A stretch of DNA of 64,000 nucleotides from JAXGQE01 sp040766585 (lineage in GTDB: Bacteria; Bacillota; SLNR01): positions 62,001-126,000 of the forward strand of contig JAXGQE010000008.1 in the NCBI GenBank assembly GCA_040766585.1, given 5' to 3'. The number at the start of each line of letters is the position of its first letter. Position 1 is the stretch's first letter. The notes beneath the pieces are model-generated. The model saw only the letters and a program-made list of their open reading frames with translations. It searched no databases and had not been told where the DNA came from. Both the position numbers and the translations under genes were made by a program. This document shows, one piece after another, positions 39,033 to 47,026 of this stretch.

Positions 39033-40221
39033 TCAGGGCGGTTGATTTTTCAACCAGATCCATTTTCTTAGGCCTTTGATCCAGAATGGCGGTTCGAAAA
39101 GCGCATCTTTGTAGATGCAGCGGATTCCTTGAAGCGGATGATCCAAGACGGTCACTTTACCTTCGGCATGGCTTGAACGGGTTTATGGTGCTGCATTAAC
39201 TGATAATACAGACCCTGGTACGAAAAAGCACCCTGGTCGATGAGAGTACGGGTATGTTTGATACAAAGCACCGTAGTGAGATCACAAGAAGAATCCACCG
39301 GGCGAAAAGCCGGGAGCGAGTCTTGCGGAACCACCGCAAATCGAAGGTTAAAATGGCGGATCATTTCCGGTAAGAAGGCATTGGCTTGTTCCAGGGAAGT
39401 AATGCCACTGAGTTCAAACATCACCGGCAATCGACTTTGCAGGGTGTTCCAGAGCCGTTCGATACGGCCCTTGGCTTGAGGGGAGCGGGCTTTGATCATC
39501 TGAATGGCAAGCTCTTGCATGGCCCGTCCGAATTGGGTCAAAGGCTCAGTGACTCCTTGAAGCTGATCTTCTAGCGAGACAGCCGTATCCTTCGGAGAAA
39601 AGAAGATGGTGTGGCGGTCACAGTACAATTTCGCCGGACGGCCATATTCTTTGAGAAGTTGATTCATCACCTGAAAGTAGCCATGCAGACACTCATTTTC
39701 CGAAAAATGCAGCCCTAAGATGGCCCCAGTGGCATCATCAATTGCCCCATGCAATGTGATGGGCTTTTCATTGGGAATCCAGCAAAAGGGGAAGCATCCA
39801 TTTGAACCAGAATGCCTGCCTGGCTCTGTCTTTTTCGACGATGGTGTGCCTTTTTCTGGCGATGAATTTTGGGGCTTTTAATCCCTGCCTGAGTCAGCGT
39901 GCGGTAAACGGTGGGATAACTCACATGGATCCCTTCCATCTCCGCTAAAAGCTCGTGGAAATGAGCAAAATTGGCCGATGGATACTTAGTCTGTTTGAGA
40001 GAGACTATGTGTGTGCAAAGCGGATCAGAAACAGCGTGTGCGGGTGCTCGACCTCGATTTTTATGGATGAGAAACGACGGTCCGTGGTTCAAAACCCCTC
40101 CTTTTAAACGGAGCACTTGTCGTTCACTGAGGCCCAACATCTCAGCCGCTGTTTTGATGGTAATTACTTTATCAATCGTTTGGTTAATGACCCGAAGTTT
40201 TTCGACTTCTTGTAGAGTCAT
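39033..40221 (-). pseudogene. Broken IS1202-type transposase, copy 2
   Basis: It starts at ATG 40221 on the minus strand. Readable parts in order: HTH (VITIKTAAEMLGLSERQVLRL), a second HTH-like part (HFHELLAEMEGIHVSYPTVYRTLTQAG), the DDE domain from MDASPFA, broken by a 1-base loss, then resumed in another frame as HGAIDDATGAILGLHFSENE, YCDRHTIFFSPKDTAVS and RSPQAKGRIERLWNTLQSRLP with the third acidic residue. After QAMPKVK the frame shifts again; the remaining frame GKVTVLDHPLQG.. to NQPP ends at ~39033. The DDE residues survive in separate frames. Confidence 0.85.
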
Positions 40222-40294
40222 GTTGAATATCTCCTTCTCATAGGTGACATTTTATCAGAATAAATTCAACATGACATTATCACAGAATAACTAC

Positions 40295-40313
40295 AGAGAA
40301 TGGGGCAGATACT
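40295..40313 (+). repeat. 19-bp target-site duplication, right side of IS copy 2
   Basis: Second copy of AGAGAATGGGGCAGATACT. Its last T is the first base of the cysS TTGACA -35 box, exactly as in IS copy 1 at the rRNA promoter. Confidence 0.92.
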
Positions 40314-40341
40314 TGACACCGATTGAGCAATTATCTACAAT
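40313..40341 (+). promoter_or_regulatory. Sigma-A promoter of cysS
   Basis: TTGACA at 40313-40318 and TACAAT at 40336-40341 with a 17-base spacer. Before the IS insertion, this -35 box lay in the last codons of gltX. Confidence 0.88.
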
Positions 40342-40357
40342 AAGGATACATCTTCAT

Positions 40358-40600
40358 AGAACTCTGCAATGATCAGAAAGAGTACTCCGGTTTCCATCAG
40401 AGAGGGCAGCCCCGGCTGAAAGCTGTCTAGTATCCGGAAGAAAGTGCGTCTGTGAGCTGCTTGCTGAAGGACCGGGTCCGGTAGGCAAGCCGGTGTACCC
40501 GTTACCGTACAGGCAATCAGCCAACAAGGTGAGACGGGCAGCCGTCTAACCAGAGTGGAATCGCGGAAACCCGTCTCTGGATGTTATGAGACGGGTTTGT
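40358..40600 (+). promoter_or_regulatory. T-box riboswitch (tRNA-Cys type) ahead of cysS
   Basis: A ~240-base leader with the T-box plan. Stem I carries AGTA (start of the S-turn) and a likely specifier UGC (Cys) at 40445-40447 above a short closing stem. The antiterminator is CCAGAG (40550-40555) with CTCTGG (40575-40580) around the bulge UGGA (40556-40559). The variable base A fits the U73 discriminator of tRNA-Cys. The competing terminator is AAACCCGTCTC / GAGACGGGTTT (40567-40598). Uncharged tRNA-Cys should stabilise the antiterminator and allow cysS transcription. The T-box sequence itself (AGAGTGGAATCGCGG) differs from consensus at a few positions. Confidence 0.9.
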
Positions 40601-40621
40601 TATATCAAAGGAGGGAACAGA

Positions 40622-42022
40622 ATGATCAAAATGTTCAATGATCTGACCAAGAAAAAGGATGAGTTTATTCCCCTGGAAAGCGGGAAAGTGGGTATGTATG
40701 TCTGTGGACCCACCGTCTATGACTATTTTCATATCGGAAATGCCAGAGCCTTTACCATGTTTGATTTGATCCGAAGGTATCTGGAATACCGCGGCTACGA
40801 TGTCACGTATGTCCAGAATTTCACCGATATCGATGATAAAATGATTAACCGTGCCAATGACCTGGGGATCACCGTTCGTGAACTGGCGGAACGATACATC
40901 AAGGAATATTTCGATGATGCCGATGCATTGGGAATCCACAGGGCGGACCATCACCCCAAAGCCACAGAACATATTGTCGAAATCATCGATATTGTAGACC
41001 GGCTGGTGAAAAAGGGGTATGCCTATGAGATGGATGGCGATGTCTATTTCGATGCCCATAAGTTCGACGAATACGGTAAACTCTCCCATCAGAATCTGGA
41101 GGAACTGGAATCCGGAGCCCGGGTGGATGTGGATGAACGGAAGCACAATCCCATTGACTTTGCTCTGTGGAAGAAGCAGAAACCGGGTGAGCCGGCCTGG
41201 GAAAGCCCCTGGGGAATGGGACGGCCGGGATGGCACATTGAATGCTCCGCCATGGCCTCCAAGTATCTGGGGGATACCATCGATATCCACGCCGGCGGTG
41301 CCGACCTGGTATTCCCGCATCATGAGAATGAAATCGCCCAGTCGGAGGCGGCCAACGGCAAACCCTTCGCCAATTACTGGCTGCACAATGGATACTTGAA
41401 CATTGACGGTGAAAAAATGTCCAAGTCGCTGGGCAATTTCTTCACAGTCCGCGATATCCGCAAGAAATATGACCCGGAAGTGGTGCGATTCTTCCTGATG
41501 TCAGCCCACTACAGGAATCCATTGAATTTCAGTGAGGAACAGCTGATCAGCGCCAAAAACGGACTGGACCGACTGTACACCACATTGAACAATCTGGAGT
41601 TTGCCAAAGAGTCAGCCAAAGAAGATCATCCAGTCACCGAAGACAGGGTGATGGAGAAGATCAACGAGCATGAAAACCATTTTATCGAATCCATGGATGA
41701 TGATTTCAATACAGCAGATGCCGTTTCCGCTCTGTTCATGTTTGCCCGGGATATGAATATTTTCGTCAAAGAAGGCATGACGGTAAAAGCCATCGACCGG
41801 GCGGTGGGGAAACTGAAAGCATGGGGAGACCTTCTGGGGATCCTGCAGAGAAGCGGCGAAGAAAGCGGAGTCAATCCCGATGTGGAAGCACTCATCGAAA
41901 AACGAAACCAGGCCAGAAAAGAGAGGAACTGGGCGGAGGCGGACCGGATCCGGGCTGAGCTGTCCGGGATGGGAATCACCATCGAGGACACGCCCCAGGG
42001 AACCCGGATTGTATCCCGCTAA
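40622..42022 (+). CDS. cysS: Cysteinyl-tRNA synthetase
   Basis: A 466-residue class I synthetase. CGPTVYDYFHIGNARAF holds the first zinc Cys and the HIGH-type motif; GWHIECSAM supplies another zinc ligand, HPHHENEIAQSE-type residues (VFPHHENEIAQSE) the His/Glu ligands, and GEKMSKSLGN the KMSKS loop. AAAGGAGGGA stands 6 bases before ATG 40622; the longer frame from 40586 begins inside the terminator hairpin and is not used. Controlled by the T-box leader above. mrnC, thyX and rlmB follow, as in many Bacillota. Confidence 0.97.
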   Translation: MIKMFNDLTKKKDEFIPLESGKVGMYVCGPTVYDYFHIGNARAFTMFDLIRRYLEYRGYDVTYVQNFTDIDDKMINRANDLGITVRELAERYIKEYFDDADALGIHRADHHPKATEHIVEIIDIVDRLVKKGYAYEMDGDVYFDAHKFDEYGKLSHQNLEELESGARVDVDERKHNPIDFALWKKQKPGEPAWESPWGMGRPGWHIECSAMASKYLGDTIDIHAGGADLVFPHHENEIAQSEAANGKPFANYWLHNGYLNIDGEKMSKSLGNFFTVRDIRKKYDPEVVRFFLMSAHYRNPLNFSEEQLISAKNGLDRLYTTLNNLEFAKESAKEDHPVTEDRVMEKINEHENHFIESMDDDFNTADAVSALFMFARDMNIFVKEGMTVKAIDRAVGKLKAWGDLLGILQRSGEESGVNPDVEALIEKRNQARKERNWAEADRIRAELSGMGITIEDTPQGTRIVSR

Positions 42023-42118
42023 TCTCAGAAGCCAAAGTAACGGGAACAGCTGTGATGCTGTTCCTGTTTCGCTTATGTTGTATTTTTCGTCTGAAATGCC
42101 TATAATGGAGTAAATACC

Positions 42119-42610
42119 ATGATAAAGCGGGGAATGGATTTGGATGGAATGAATGATGCAACTCGGAGTACACCTGAATATGACTGGGGAGGGAGTCCTG
42201 CAGTGGCGGCCAGCACCGGAATACAAACCGGTGGCGATCCTCTGCAGACCGTTCCGATCCCCATTATTGCCTACATTGGCGATGCCATCTACGAGCTCTA
42301 TGCCCGGCTGCAGTCCGTGAAGACCACAGCATGGAGAATGAAAGATATTCACCGATCGGCAGTTGGTCTGGTCAAAGCGGATTCCCAGGCGGAATTCCTG
42401 CGGCGACTGGATCCGATGTTAAGCGAAAAGGAAAAAGAAGTGGTCCGGCGGGGGAGAAATGCCAAATCGGGACAGATCCCTCGAGGGGTCTCCGCCAGTT
42501 CATACCGGCACAGCACCGCCCTGGAAACGCTGATTGGGTATCTGTATCTGTGCGGGAACCGGGAGCGGCTGGATGAATTGTTCACCTATCTGGGATCGGT
42601 GGATGAATAA
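42119..42610 (+). CDS. mrnC: Mini-ribonuclease III
   Basis: A 163-residue protein with an RNase III catalytic domain but no double-stranded-RNA-binding domain. The signature is PIIAYIGDAIYELYARL (D55) and STALETLIGYLYLCGNRERLDEL with the second acidic site. MrnC trims the ends of 23S precursor, which fits the long 23S processing stem in this window. The N-terminal ~40 residues before VPIPIIAYIGDA are longer than usual, so a later start (for example GTG 42203) is possible. Located between cysS and thyX as in other Bacillota. Confidence 0.9.
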   Translation: MIKRGMDLDGMNDATRSTPEYDWGGSPAVAASTGIQTGGDPLQTVPIPIIAYIGDAIYELYARLQSVKTTAWRMKDIHRSAVGLVKADSQAEFLRRLDPMLSEKEKEVVRRGRNAKSGQIPRGVSASSYRHSTALETLIGYLYLCGNRERLDELFTYLGSVDE

Positions 42611-42632
42611 GAACATGTCAGGAGGGTGTCCA

Positions 42633-43364
42633 TTGGGTCAGAAAACGCTACATGTTGAATTACTGCGATACACCACCGGAGTCGAAGAAGTGATTGCCAT
42701 GGGAGCCAAGCTGTGTTATTCTGCGGCGGATATCGATGCCCTGAAAGCCGGCATTGCCCGGAAGGATCAGAGTGCATTTATTAAAAAGCTCATGGATATG
42801 GGGCACATGTCCCCCATTGAACATGCCAGCTTCACATTTGGGATTGAGGGGGTATCCAGAAGCCTGCTGGCTCAGATCACCCGGCATCGGATTGCTAGCT
42901 TCAGTGTCCAGTCCCAGCGGTATGTAGGTAAAGAAAGTCGTTCGGATGAGGATGTATTCGACTATATCATCCCGCCTAAAATCGAAGCATTGGGTGAAGA
43001 TGCCGTGATGGAGTTCTCAAATCAAATGAGAACGATGCAGACATGGTACAACCAGTGGCAGACGAAGCTGGGTGGTAGTAAGGAATCCGCCAATGAAGAT
43101 GCTCGTTTTGTTCTGCCCAATGCCTGCGAGACCAAGATGATGGTCACCATGAATGCCCGGGAGCTGCTGCATTTCTTTGAAGTTCGCTGCTGCCAGCGGG
43201 CCCAGTGGGAAATCCGAGCGCTGGCGGATGCCATGCTGAAGCTGGTCCGGGAGGCTGCGCCGGCAGTGTTTGTCAAGGCCGGTCCGCCGTGTATATCCGG
43301 TCCATGCCCGGAAGGGGTTATGTCCTGCGGGAAGATCGAAGAAATGATGGAGAAATATCGGTAA
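42633..43364 (+). CDS. thyX: Flavin-dependent thymidylate synthase ThyX
   Basis: A 243-residue enzyme that makes dTMP from dUMP using FAD, NADPH and methylene-THF. The ThyX signature RHRX7S is seen at residues 84-94 (RHRIASFSVQS), followed by QRY. LPNACETKMMVTMNARELLHFFEVRCC is the second conserved block. The start is TTG 42633, 7 bases after GGAGG (42621-42625); the longer frame overlaps mrnC. It replaces classical ThyA. Confidence 0.95.
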   Translation: MGQKTLHVELLRYTTGVEEVIAMGAKLCYSAADIDALKAGIARKDQSAFIKKLMDMGHMSPIEHASFTFGIEGVSRSLLAQITRHRIASFSVQSQRYVGKESRSDEDVFDYIIPPKIEALGEDAVMEFSNQMRTMQTWYNQWQTKLGGSKESANEDARFVLPNACETKMMVTMNARELLHFFEVRCCQRAQWEIRALADAMLKLVREAAPAVFVKAGPPCISGPCPEGVMSCGKIEEMMEKYR

Positions 43365-43380
43365 GCAGGGAGTGACAGGA

Positions 43381-44121
43381 GTGGACGAGCAGAATCTGAT
43401 GCATATCGAGGGGCGGAATCCTGTGTGGGAAGCGCTGAGAGCGGGCCGTCCGATTCATAAGATCATTGTTTCCAAAAGTGCCCGGGGTGCTGTGAAGGAG
43501 ATCCTGAACCTGGCCCGAGCCAACAACATACCCATTCAGGAAGTGGACGGGGCGCGTATCCAAGCGCTCAGCGAGAGCCATGCCTCCCAGGGGATCATAG
43601 CCATTGCTGCCGTAAAGGAGTATGTGGAATTGGATGATATCCTGGGCATTCCGGAGAAAAGAAACGAGGATCCTTTCTTTGTAGTGCTGGATGGGATCCA
43701 GGATCCTCAGAACCTGGGAACCATCATCCGTACCGCTGAGGCAGCAGGGGTCCACGGGCTGATTGTGGGGAAACACCGATCGGCCGGACTGACCGATGCT
43801 GTCGGCAAGGCTTCTGCCGGGGCGGTGGAGTATCTGCCGGTAGCCCGGGTCACCAACATTCCCCAAGCACTGGATATACTGAAGCAGAAAGGGATCTGGA
43901 TTGTCGGGGCCGATGCAGAGGGGGATTCGCTGTATCTGCATCCGAAGTCTGTACAGGGCGCCGTTGCCCTGGTGATCGGCAGCGAGGGGGCAGGCATGGG
44001 GCGTCTGGTGAAAGAAAAGTGTGATTTTCTGCTGTCACTGCCCATGCGGGGGAATGTCCAGTCGCTGAATGCGTCGGCGGCAGCGGCGGTATTCATCTAC
44101 GAAATCCTGCGGCAAAGATAG
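43381..44121 (+). CDS. rlmB: 23S rRNA 2'-O-methyltransferase RlmB (TrmH/SpoU family)
   Basis: A ~246-residue SPOUT methylase. The N-terminal substrate-binding domain (IEGRNPVWEALRAGRPIHKIIVSK) is followed by the knotted SPOUT core: FVVLDGIQDPQNLGTIIRTAEAAGVHGLIV, ALVIGSEGAGMGRLVKEKCDFLLSLPMRGNVQSLNASAAAAV. It forms Gm2251 in 23S rRNA. GTG 43381 is preferred over GTG 43372 because AGGGAG ends 8 bases before it. It follows thyX by 16 bases. Confidence 0.92.
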   Translation: MDEQNLMHIEGRNPVWEALRAGRPIHKIIVSKSARGAVKEILNLARANNIPIQEVDGARIQALSESHASQGIIAIAAVKEYVELDDILGIPEKRNEDPFFVVLDGIQDPQNLGTIIRTAEAAGVHGLIVGKHRSAGLTDAVGKASAGAVEYLPVARVTNIPQALDILKQKGIWIVGADAEGDSLYLHPKSVQGAVALVIGSEGAGMGRLVKEKCDFLLSLPMRGNVQSLNASAAAAVFIYEILRQR

Positions 44122-44164
44122 CGATAAACCTATTTGCTGCAGTACTTTGATGAGTCAGTCCGTC

Positions 44165-44193
44165 TTGACTTGCCATGGACCTTCATGTATAAT
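44165..44193 (+). promoter_or_regulatory. Sigma-A promoter of sigH
   Basis: TTGACT at 44165-44170 and TATAAT at 44188-44193 with a 17-base spacer. Confidence 0.8.
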
Positions 44194-44284
44194 GACAGTG
44201 TGTTATGTAGACTAAATCATTGCAGGATCCAGCGCCTTTTCCATAGATCCCAAGTGTTTCATTATGATAACGGGGGCGATACGA

Positions 44285-44971
44285 GTGACTGTTAATTTCA
44301 GTACAGGAAGCGGCTTTGGCGAATGTTTCGATGCGATGGGGGATGAAGAGATCATCGAGAAAGCCAAAGAAGGCAGCAATGCGGCACTCGAGCATCTGAT
44401 TCATAAATACAGGAATTTTGTACGGGCGAAAGCGCGTTCTTATTTTTTGATTGGTGCTGACCGGGAAGATATTATCCAGGAAGGGATGATTGGGCTGTAC
44501 AAGGCCATCCGGGACTTCCGCAGCGACAAACTCTCGTCTTTCCGGGCTTTTGCCGAGCTGTGCATCACAAGGCAGATCATCACAGCCATAAAAACAGCCA
44601 CTCGCCAAAAACACATTCCGCTAAACTCCTATGTGTCATTAAACAAACCGATCTATGACGAAGATTCCGATCGAACTTTACTGGATATCTTGTCAGGATC
44701 TAAGATTTCTGACCCTGAAGAGCTCATCATTAGTCGTGAAGAGTTTGGCGACATAGAAGAAAAGATGGGGGAACTGCTCAGTGATTTGGAGTGGCGGGTA
44801 TTGATGGCGTATTTGGATGGAAAATCGTATCAGGAGATTGCCTGTGATCTCAATCGGCATGTGAAGTCCATTGATAATGCGCTGCAGCGGGTGAAGAGGA
44901 AACTGGAACGATACCTGGATCATCGCAATGAAGAAAATGAAGAAAGAATGGGGCAGGCGGGTCAAAGCTAG
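44285..44971 (+). CDS. sigH: RNA polymerase sigma factor SigH
   Basis: A ~228-residue sigma-70-family factor of the SigH type, which starts sporulation and stationary-phase gene expression. Region 2 reads ADREDIIQEGMIGLYKAIRDFRSDKLSSFRAFAELCITRQIITAIKTATRQKHIPL in parts, and region 4 holds an HTH in DLEWRVLMAYLDGKSYQEIACDLNRHVKSIDNALQRVKRKL. The GTG start at 44285 follows a GGGGG-type site. The presence of SigH supports an endospore former. Position after rlmB is the usual one. Confidence 0.93.
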   Translation: MTVNFSTGSGFGECFDAMGDEEIIEKAKEGSNAALEHLIHKYRNFVRAKARSYFLIGADREDIIQEGMIGLYKAIRDFRSDKLSSFRAFAELCITRQIITAIKTATRQKHIPLNSYVSLNKPIYDEDSDRTLLDILSGSKISDPEELIISREEFGDIEEKMGELLSDLEWRVLMAYLDGKSYQEIACDLNRHVKSIDNALQRVKRKLERYLDHRNEENEERMGQAGQS

Positions 44972-44988
44972 GTTTTAACGAACCGAAC

Positions 44989-45017
44989 TTGACGCCGGTG
45001 AGGCCAGCGTGTATAAT
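44989..45017 (+). promoter_or_regulatory. Promoter of tRNA-Thr
   Basis: TTGACG at 44989-44994 and TATAAT at 45012-45017 with a 17-base spacer, 27 bases before the tRNA. Confidence 0.85.
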
Positions 45018-45043
45018 GGTTTTCGGTGTCAAAAATGAACAGT

Positions 45044-45119
45044 GCCGACGTAGCTCAATTGGCAGAGCAGCTGACTTGTAATCAGCAGGTTGCGGGTTCG
45101 AGTCCCATCGTCGGCTCCA
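45044..45119 (+). tRNA. tRNA-Thr (anticodon TGT)
   Basis: Acceptor GCCGACG/CGTCGGC, D arm GCTCAATTGGCAGAGC, anticodon stem GCTGA/TCAGC around TGT at 45077-45079, T arm GCGGGTTCGAGTCCCATC, discriminator T and encoded CCA. Its 3' part is the probable attachment site of the prophage. Confidence 0.96.
45097..45119 (+). other. Probable left attachment site (attL) in the tRNA-Thr 3' end
   Basis: A tyrosine-recombinase gene stands directly behind this tRNA and points towards it, and phage genes continue to the window end. Integrases of this type commonly use tRNA 3' ends as core. The matching attR would lie beyond the window, so the core length cannot be fixed. Confidence 0.55.
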
Positions 45120-45127
45120 GTAATATC

Positions 45128-45162
45128 AAGGCTTTGCGGAAATGACCGCAGGGCTTTTTTTG
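45128..45162 (+). terminator. Terminator after tRNA-Thr
   Basis: AGGCTTTGCGG pairs with CCGCAGGGCTT (some G-U) and is followed by a seven-T run. Confidence 0.75.
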
Positions 45163-45230
45163 TTGATTCGTTGCCAAATCGTTGCCATTTTTTTTTAAAC
45201 AGGTGCTTTTTCACCATTTAAATCATCTTG

Positions 45231-46385
45231 TCACAATGGAGCCAGATCGTCCAAAGCAGCTGCCGTTTCAGTAGCCTGATCATCCAAAATGTGGCTGTAG
45301 ACATCCATGGTGATACCTATGCCGGAGTGACCTAGGCGATCCGATACCACCTTTGCATTGATGCCTTTTCGTAATAGCAAACTGGCATGAGTATGACGAA
45401 GGTCATGGAAACGGATCCTGGGAAGCCCGATAGAGACGCAGAACTTAGGAAACCATGAAGATATGGTGTCAGGATGCTGCGGAAGACCGTTGGGTTGACA
45501 GATTACCAGCCCTTGATCCTCATATAGTGAATCCAGTTCAGTCTTTTCGGATTCCTGTTTCGTGCGATGATATTCTAGTGCAGAAACTACCAAAGGGGAT
45601 GCATACACATATCTTGATCTCCCTGTTTTGGGTTCTTTAAAGAAGACGCCGGCCTCTGCCGTGTACTGCAGGGATCTCTGAACAGTAATCCTGCCGCTTT
45701 CAAGGTTAATATCATCCCAGCGTAAAGCCAGGATCTCTCCCCGTCTCATACCGGTTAGAACTGCCAGGAGGACCGTAATATAGTGAGGTGTTTCTTTGGC
45801 TTTGGAAAGAAGCAGCGATGCCTGTTCTTCAGTCAATGATGCAGTGGGTTTCTTTTGTGATTTCCTTGACGGGAGATCTACAGCATCTGCGATATTTCGT
45901 GTAACCAGCTGCCATTTAACAGCTGAATCCAGCATCTTGTGCATGACGCTGTGAATATAAGAGACGGTGCGGTATGATAGCCCTATGTTCTCTTTCTTTT
46001 TGTTTCCTGATTTGAAAAGCTCCGCGTACAGCTTTTCCAGATGAATGGGCTTTAAATCACTCAGACAAACCGGACCCAATGCAGGAACCACATGATGATT
46101 TAGAAGTTGGCTGTACGAAACATAAGTTTTTGCTGCTAATCGGGGTTTCGCATAAGTCTCCAGCCATCTGGACACCAGTTCAGAGATAGTGATCTTCTTG
46201 GATGCAATTGCAACTCCGCCATCCATCTCTGCCATCATCTGTTTCATGATATCTTCCGCATCTTTTTTCTTGGGTACAGATACATTCCTGTGAACCCGAT
46301 TCCTTCTCCCTGTCACGGGGTCTCTGCCCGCATCGATGATGATAGTATAGCTGTTCTTATATCGTTTTTCTATCCTTCCTCGCAT
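45231..46385 (-). CDS. Phage integrase (tyrosine recombinase)
   Basis: A 384-residue site-specific recombinase. The N-terminal arm-binding region (RIEKRYKNSYTIIIDAGRDPVTGRRNRV) is followed by a SAM-like core-binding domain and the catalytic domain with TGMRRGEILALRWDDI (Arg), HDLRHTHAS (His-x-x-Arg), LGHSGIGITMDVYSH (His and Tyr nucleophile). All catalytic residues are kept. The start at 46385 follows GGAGGTG; TGATG overlap with the ImmA stop makes the two genes one operon. It integrates and, with an excisionase, excises the prophage. Confidence 0.96.
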   Translation of the reverse strand: MRGRIEKRYKNSYTIIIDAGRDPVTGRRNRVHRNVSVPKKKDAEDIMKQMMAEMDGGVAIASKKITISELVSRWLETYAKPRLAAKTYVSYSQLLNHHVVPALGPVCLSDLKPIHLEKLYAELFKSGNKKKENIGLSYRTVSYIHSVMHKMLDSAVKWQLVTRNIADAVDLPSRKSQKKPTASLTEEQASLLLSKAKETPHYITVLLAVLTGMRRGEILALRWDDINLESGRITVQRSLQYTAEAGVFFKEPKTGRSRYVYASPLVVSALEYHRTKQESEKTELDSLYEDQGLVICQPNGLPQHPDTISSWFPKFCVSIGLPRIRFHDLRHTHASLLLRKGINAKVVSDRLGHSGIGITMDVYSHILDDQATETAAALDDLAPL

Positions 46386-46825
46386 CACCCACACCTCCGA
46401 AGCTCCCTGACATCTGCAAATGTCATTCTGAAGTATACAAACTGCTCCGTTACATCAAACCTCTCCGCAAACTCCCAGGCCTCCCATAAACCATCCTGAA
46501 AAGCCTTCCTGATCTCGTCGATCGGCATCAGATATTCTGCAGCCCATTTTATTGCTTTGTATTCTGCTCTGGAAAGATCCAGTCGATGTTTGTAGTGGAA
46601 AAGTGTTACTGGCAGGTAGTTTCCAACCGTGGTGTAGTAATGGCCAATCTCTTCTGCCAGGACGCAGCGCTTGTACCTTCTATCCTTTTCTAGGGAGTGT
46701 GACAGCCCAATCAAAGGTTTACCATCAGGAAGGGTCATATAGACAGCCTCCAGAGGGGGTTTGAAGTTCCATTGTTCGATTGCGATATTCTCTTTTTCTG
46801 CAATTTTGTAAAGATCCTCTGACAT
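46385..46825 (-). CDS. ImmA/IrrE-family metallopeptidase
   Basis: A 146-residue protein of the ImmA/IrrE (M78) family. The metal motif is AEEIGHYY at 57-64: the usual HExxH is changed in its first His to Glu (E58), a form I recall for other phage members, and the following EYLMP segment is typical. ImmA proteins cleave the phage repressor during induction. Here it could act on the repressor at 47530-47856. It has a LexA-like box in its promoter, so SOS damage may raise both ImmA and integrase. Confidence 0.85.
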   Translation of the reverse strand: MSEDLYKIAEKENIAIEQWNFKPPLEAVYMTLPDGKPLIGLSHSLEKDRRYKRCVLAEEIGHYYTTVGNYLPVTLFHYKHRLDLSRAEYKAIKWAAEYLMPIDEIRKAFQDGLWEAWEFAERFDVTEQFVYFRMTFADVRELRRCG

Positions 46826-46841
46826 GTCTACAACCCTCCAT

Positions 46842-46882
46842 TGGAAAAATTTTAGAATTGTAATCGTACAAATGTTCGATTG
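46842..46882 (-). promoter_or_regulatory. Promoter of immA-int with LexA-like box
   Basis: On the minus strand, TTCAAT, a 16-base spacer and TACAAT can serve as -35 and -10. The spacer holds CGAACATTTGTACG (plus-strand positions 46865-46878), which matches the Bacillota LexA (DinR) box CGAACnnnnGTTCG except in the second half (GTACG). Confidence 0.55.
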
Positions 46883-46887
46883 AACAC

Positions 46888-46918
46888 TGAAACCTGCTCA
46901 TTTAGGGCAGGTTTCATA
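46888..46918. terminator. Hairpin between immA and the membrane-protein gene
   Basis: GAAACCTGC and GCAGGTTTC form a 9-bp stem with a 9-base loop. On the minus strand it would end the transcript of the upstream gene at 47027, although the T run is short. The remaining bases to 47026 show nothing further. Confidence 0.5.
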
Positions 46919-47026
46919 ATAATATCTTTGGGTAACTCAGAAAGTGATAAGGGTTTTTACAAGATCGCGGTAATGGTTCTAATGATGCTCGAAAGTGTTT
47001 TCAGATAATTCTCTATGGAAGCGGAT

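Larger units (their letters stand above)
38655..40294 (-). mobile_element. IS1202/ISNCY-type insertion sequence, copy 2
   Basis: A 1,640-bp element between gltX and the cysS promoter. The ends match those of copy 1. Each end has two repeated binding-type sites: TCTGAGATAATGTCACCT (38663-38680) and TCTGAGAAAATGTCACCT (38698-38715) on the left, and the complementary forms at 40242-40259 and 40272-40286 on the right. A non-coding part (about 38716-39032) holds two strong inverted repeats. The transposase is on the minus strand and carries at least two frameshifts, one by loss of a single G near 39781 relative to copy 1. Confidence 0.88.

Noticed and set aside
45455..45640. Rightward frame inside the integrase gene
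   Set aside because: Shadow of the integrase on the other strand, without ribosome site.
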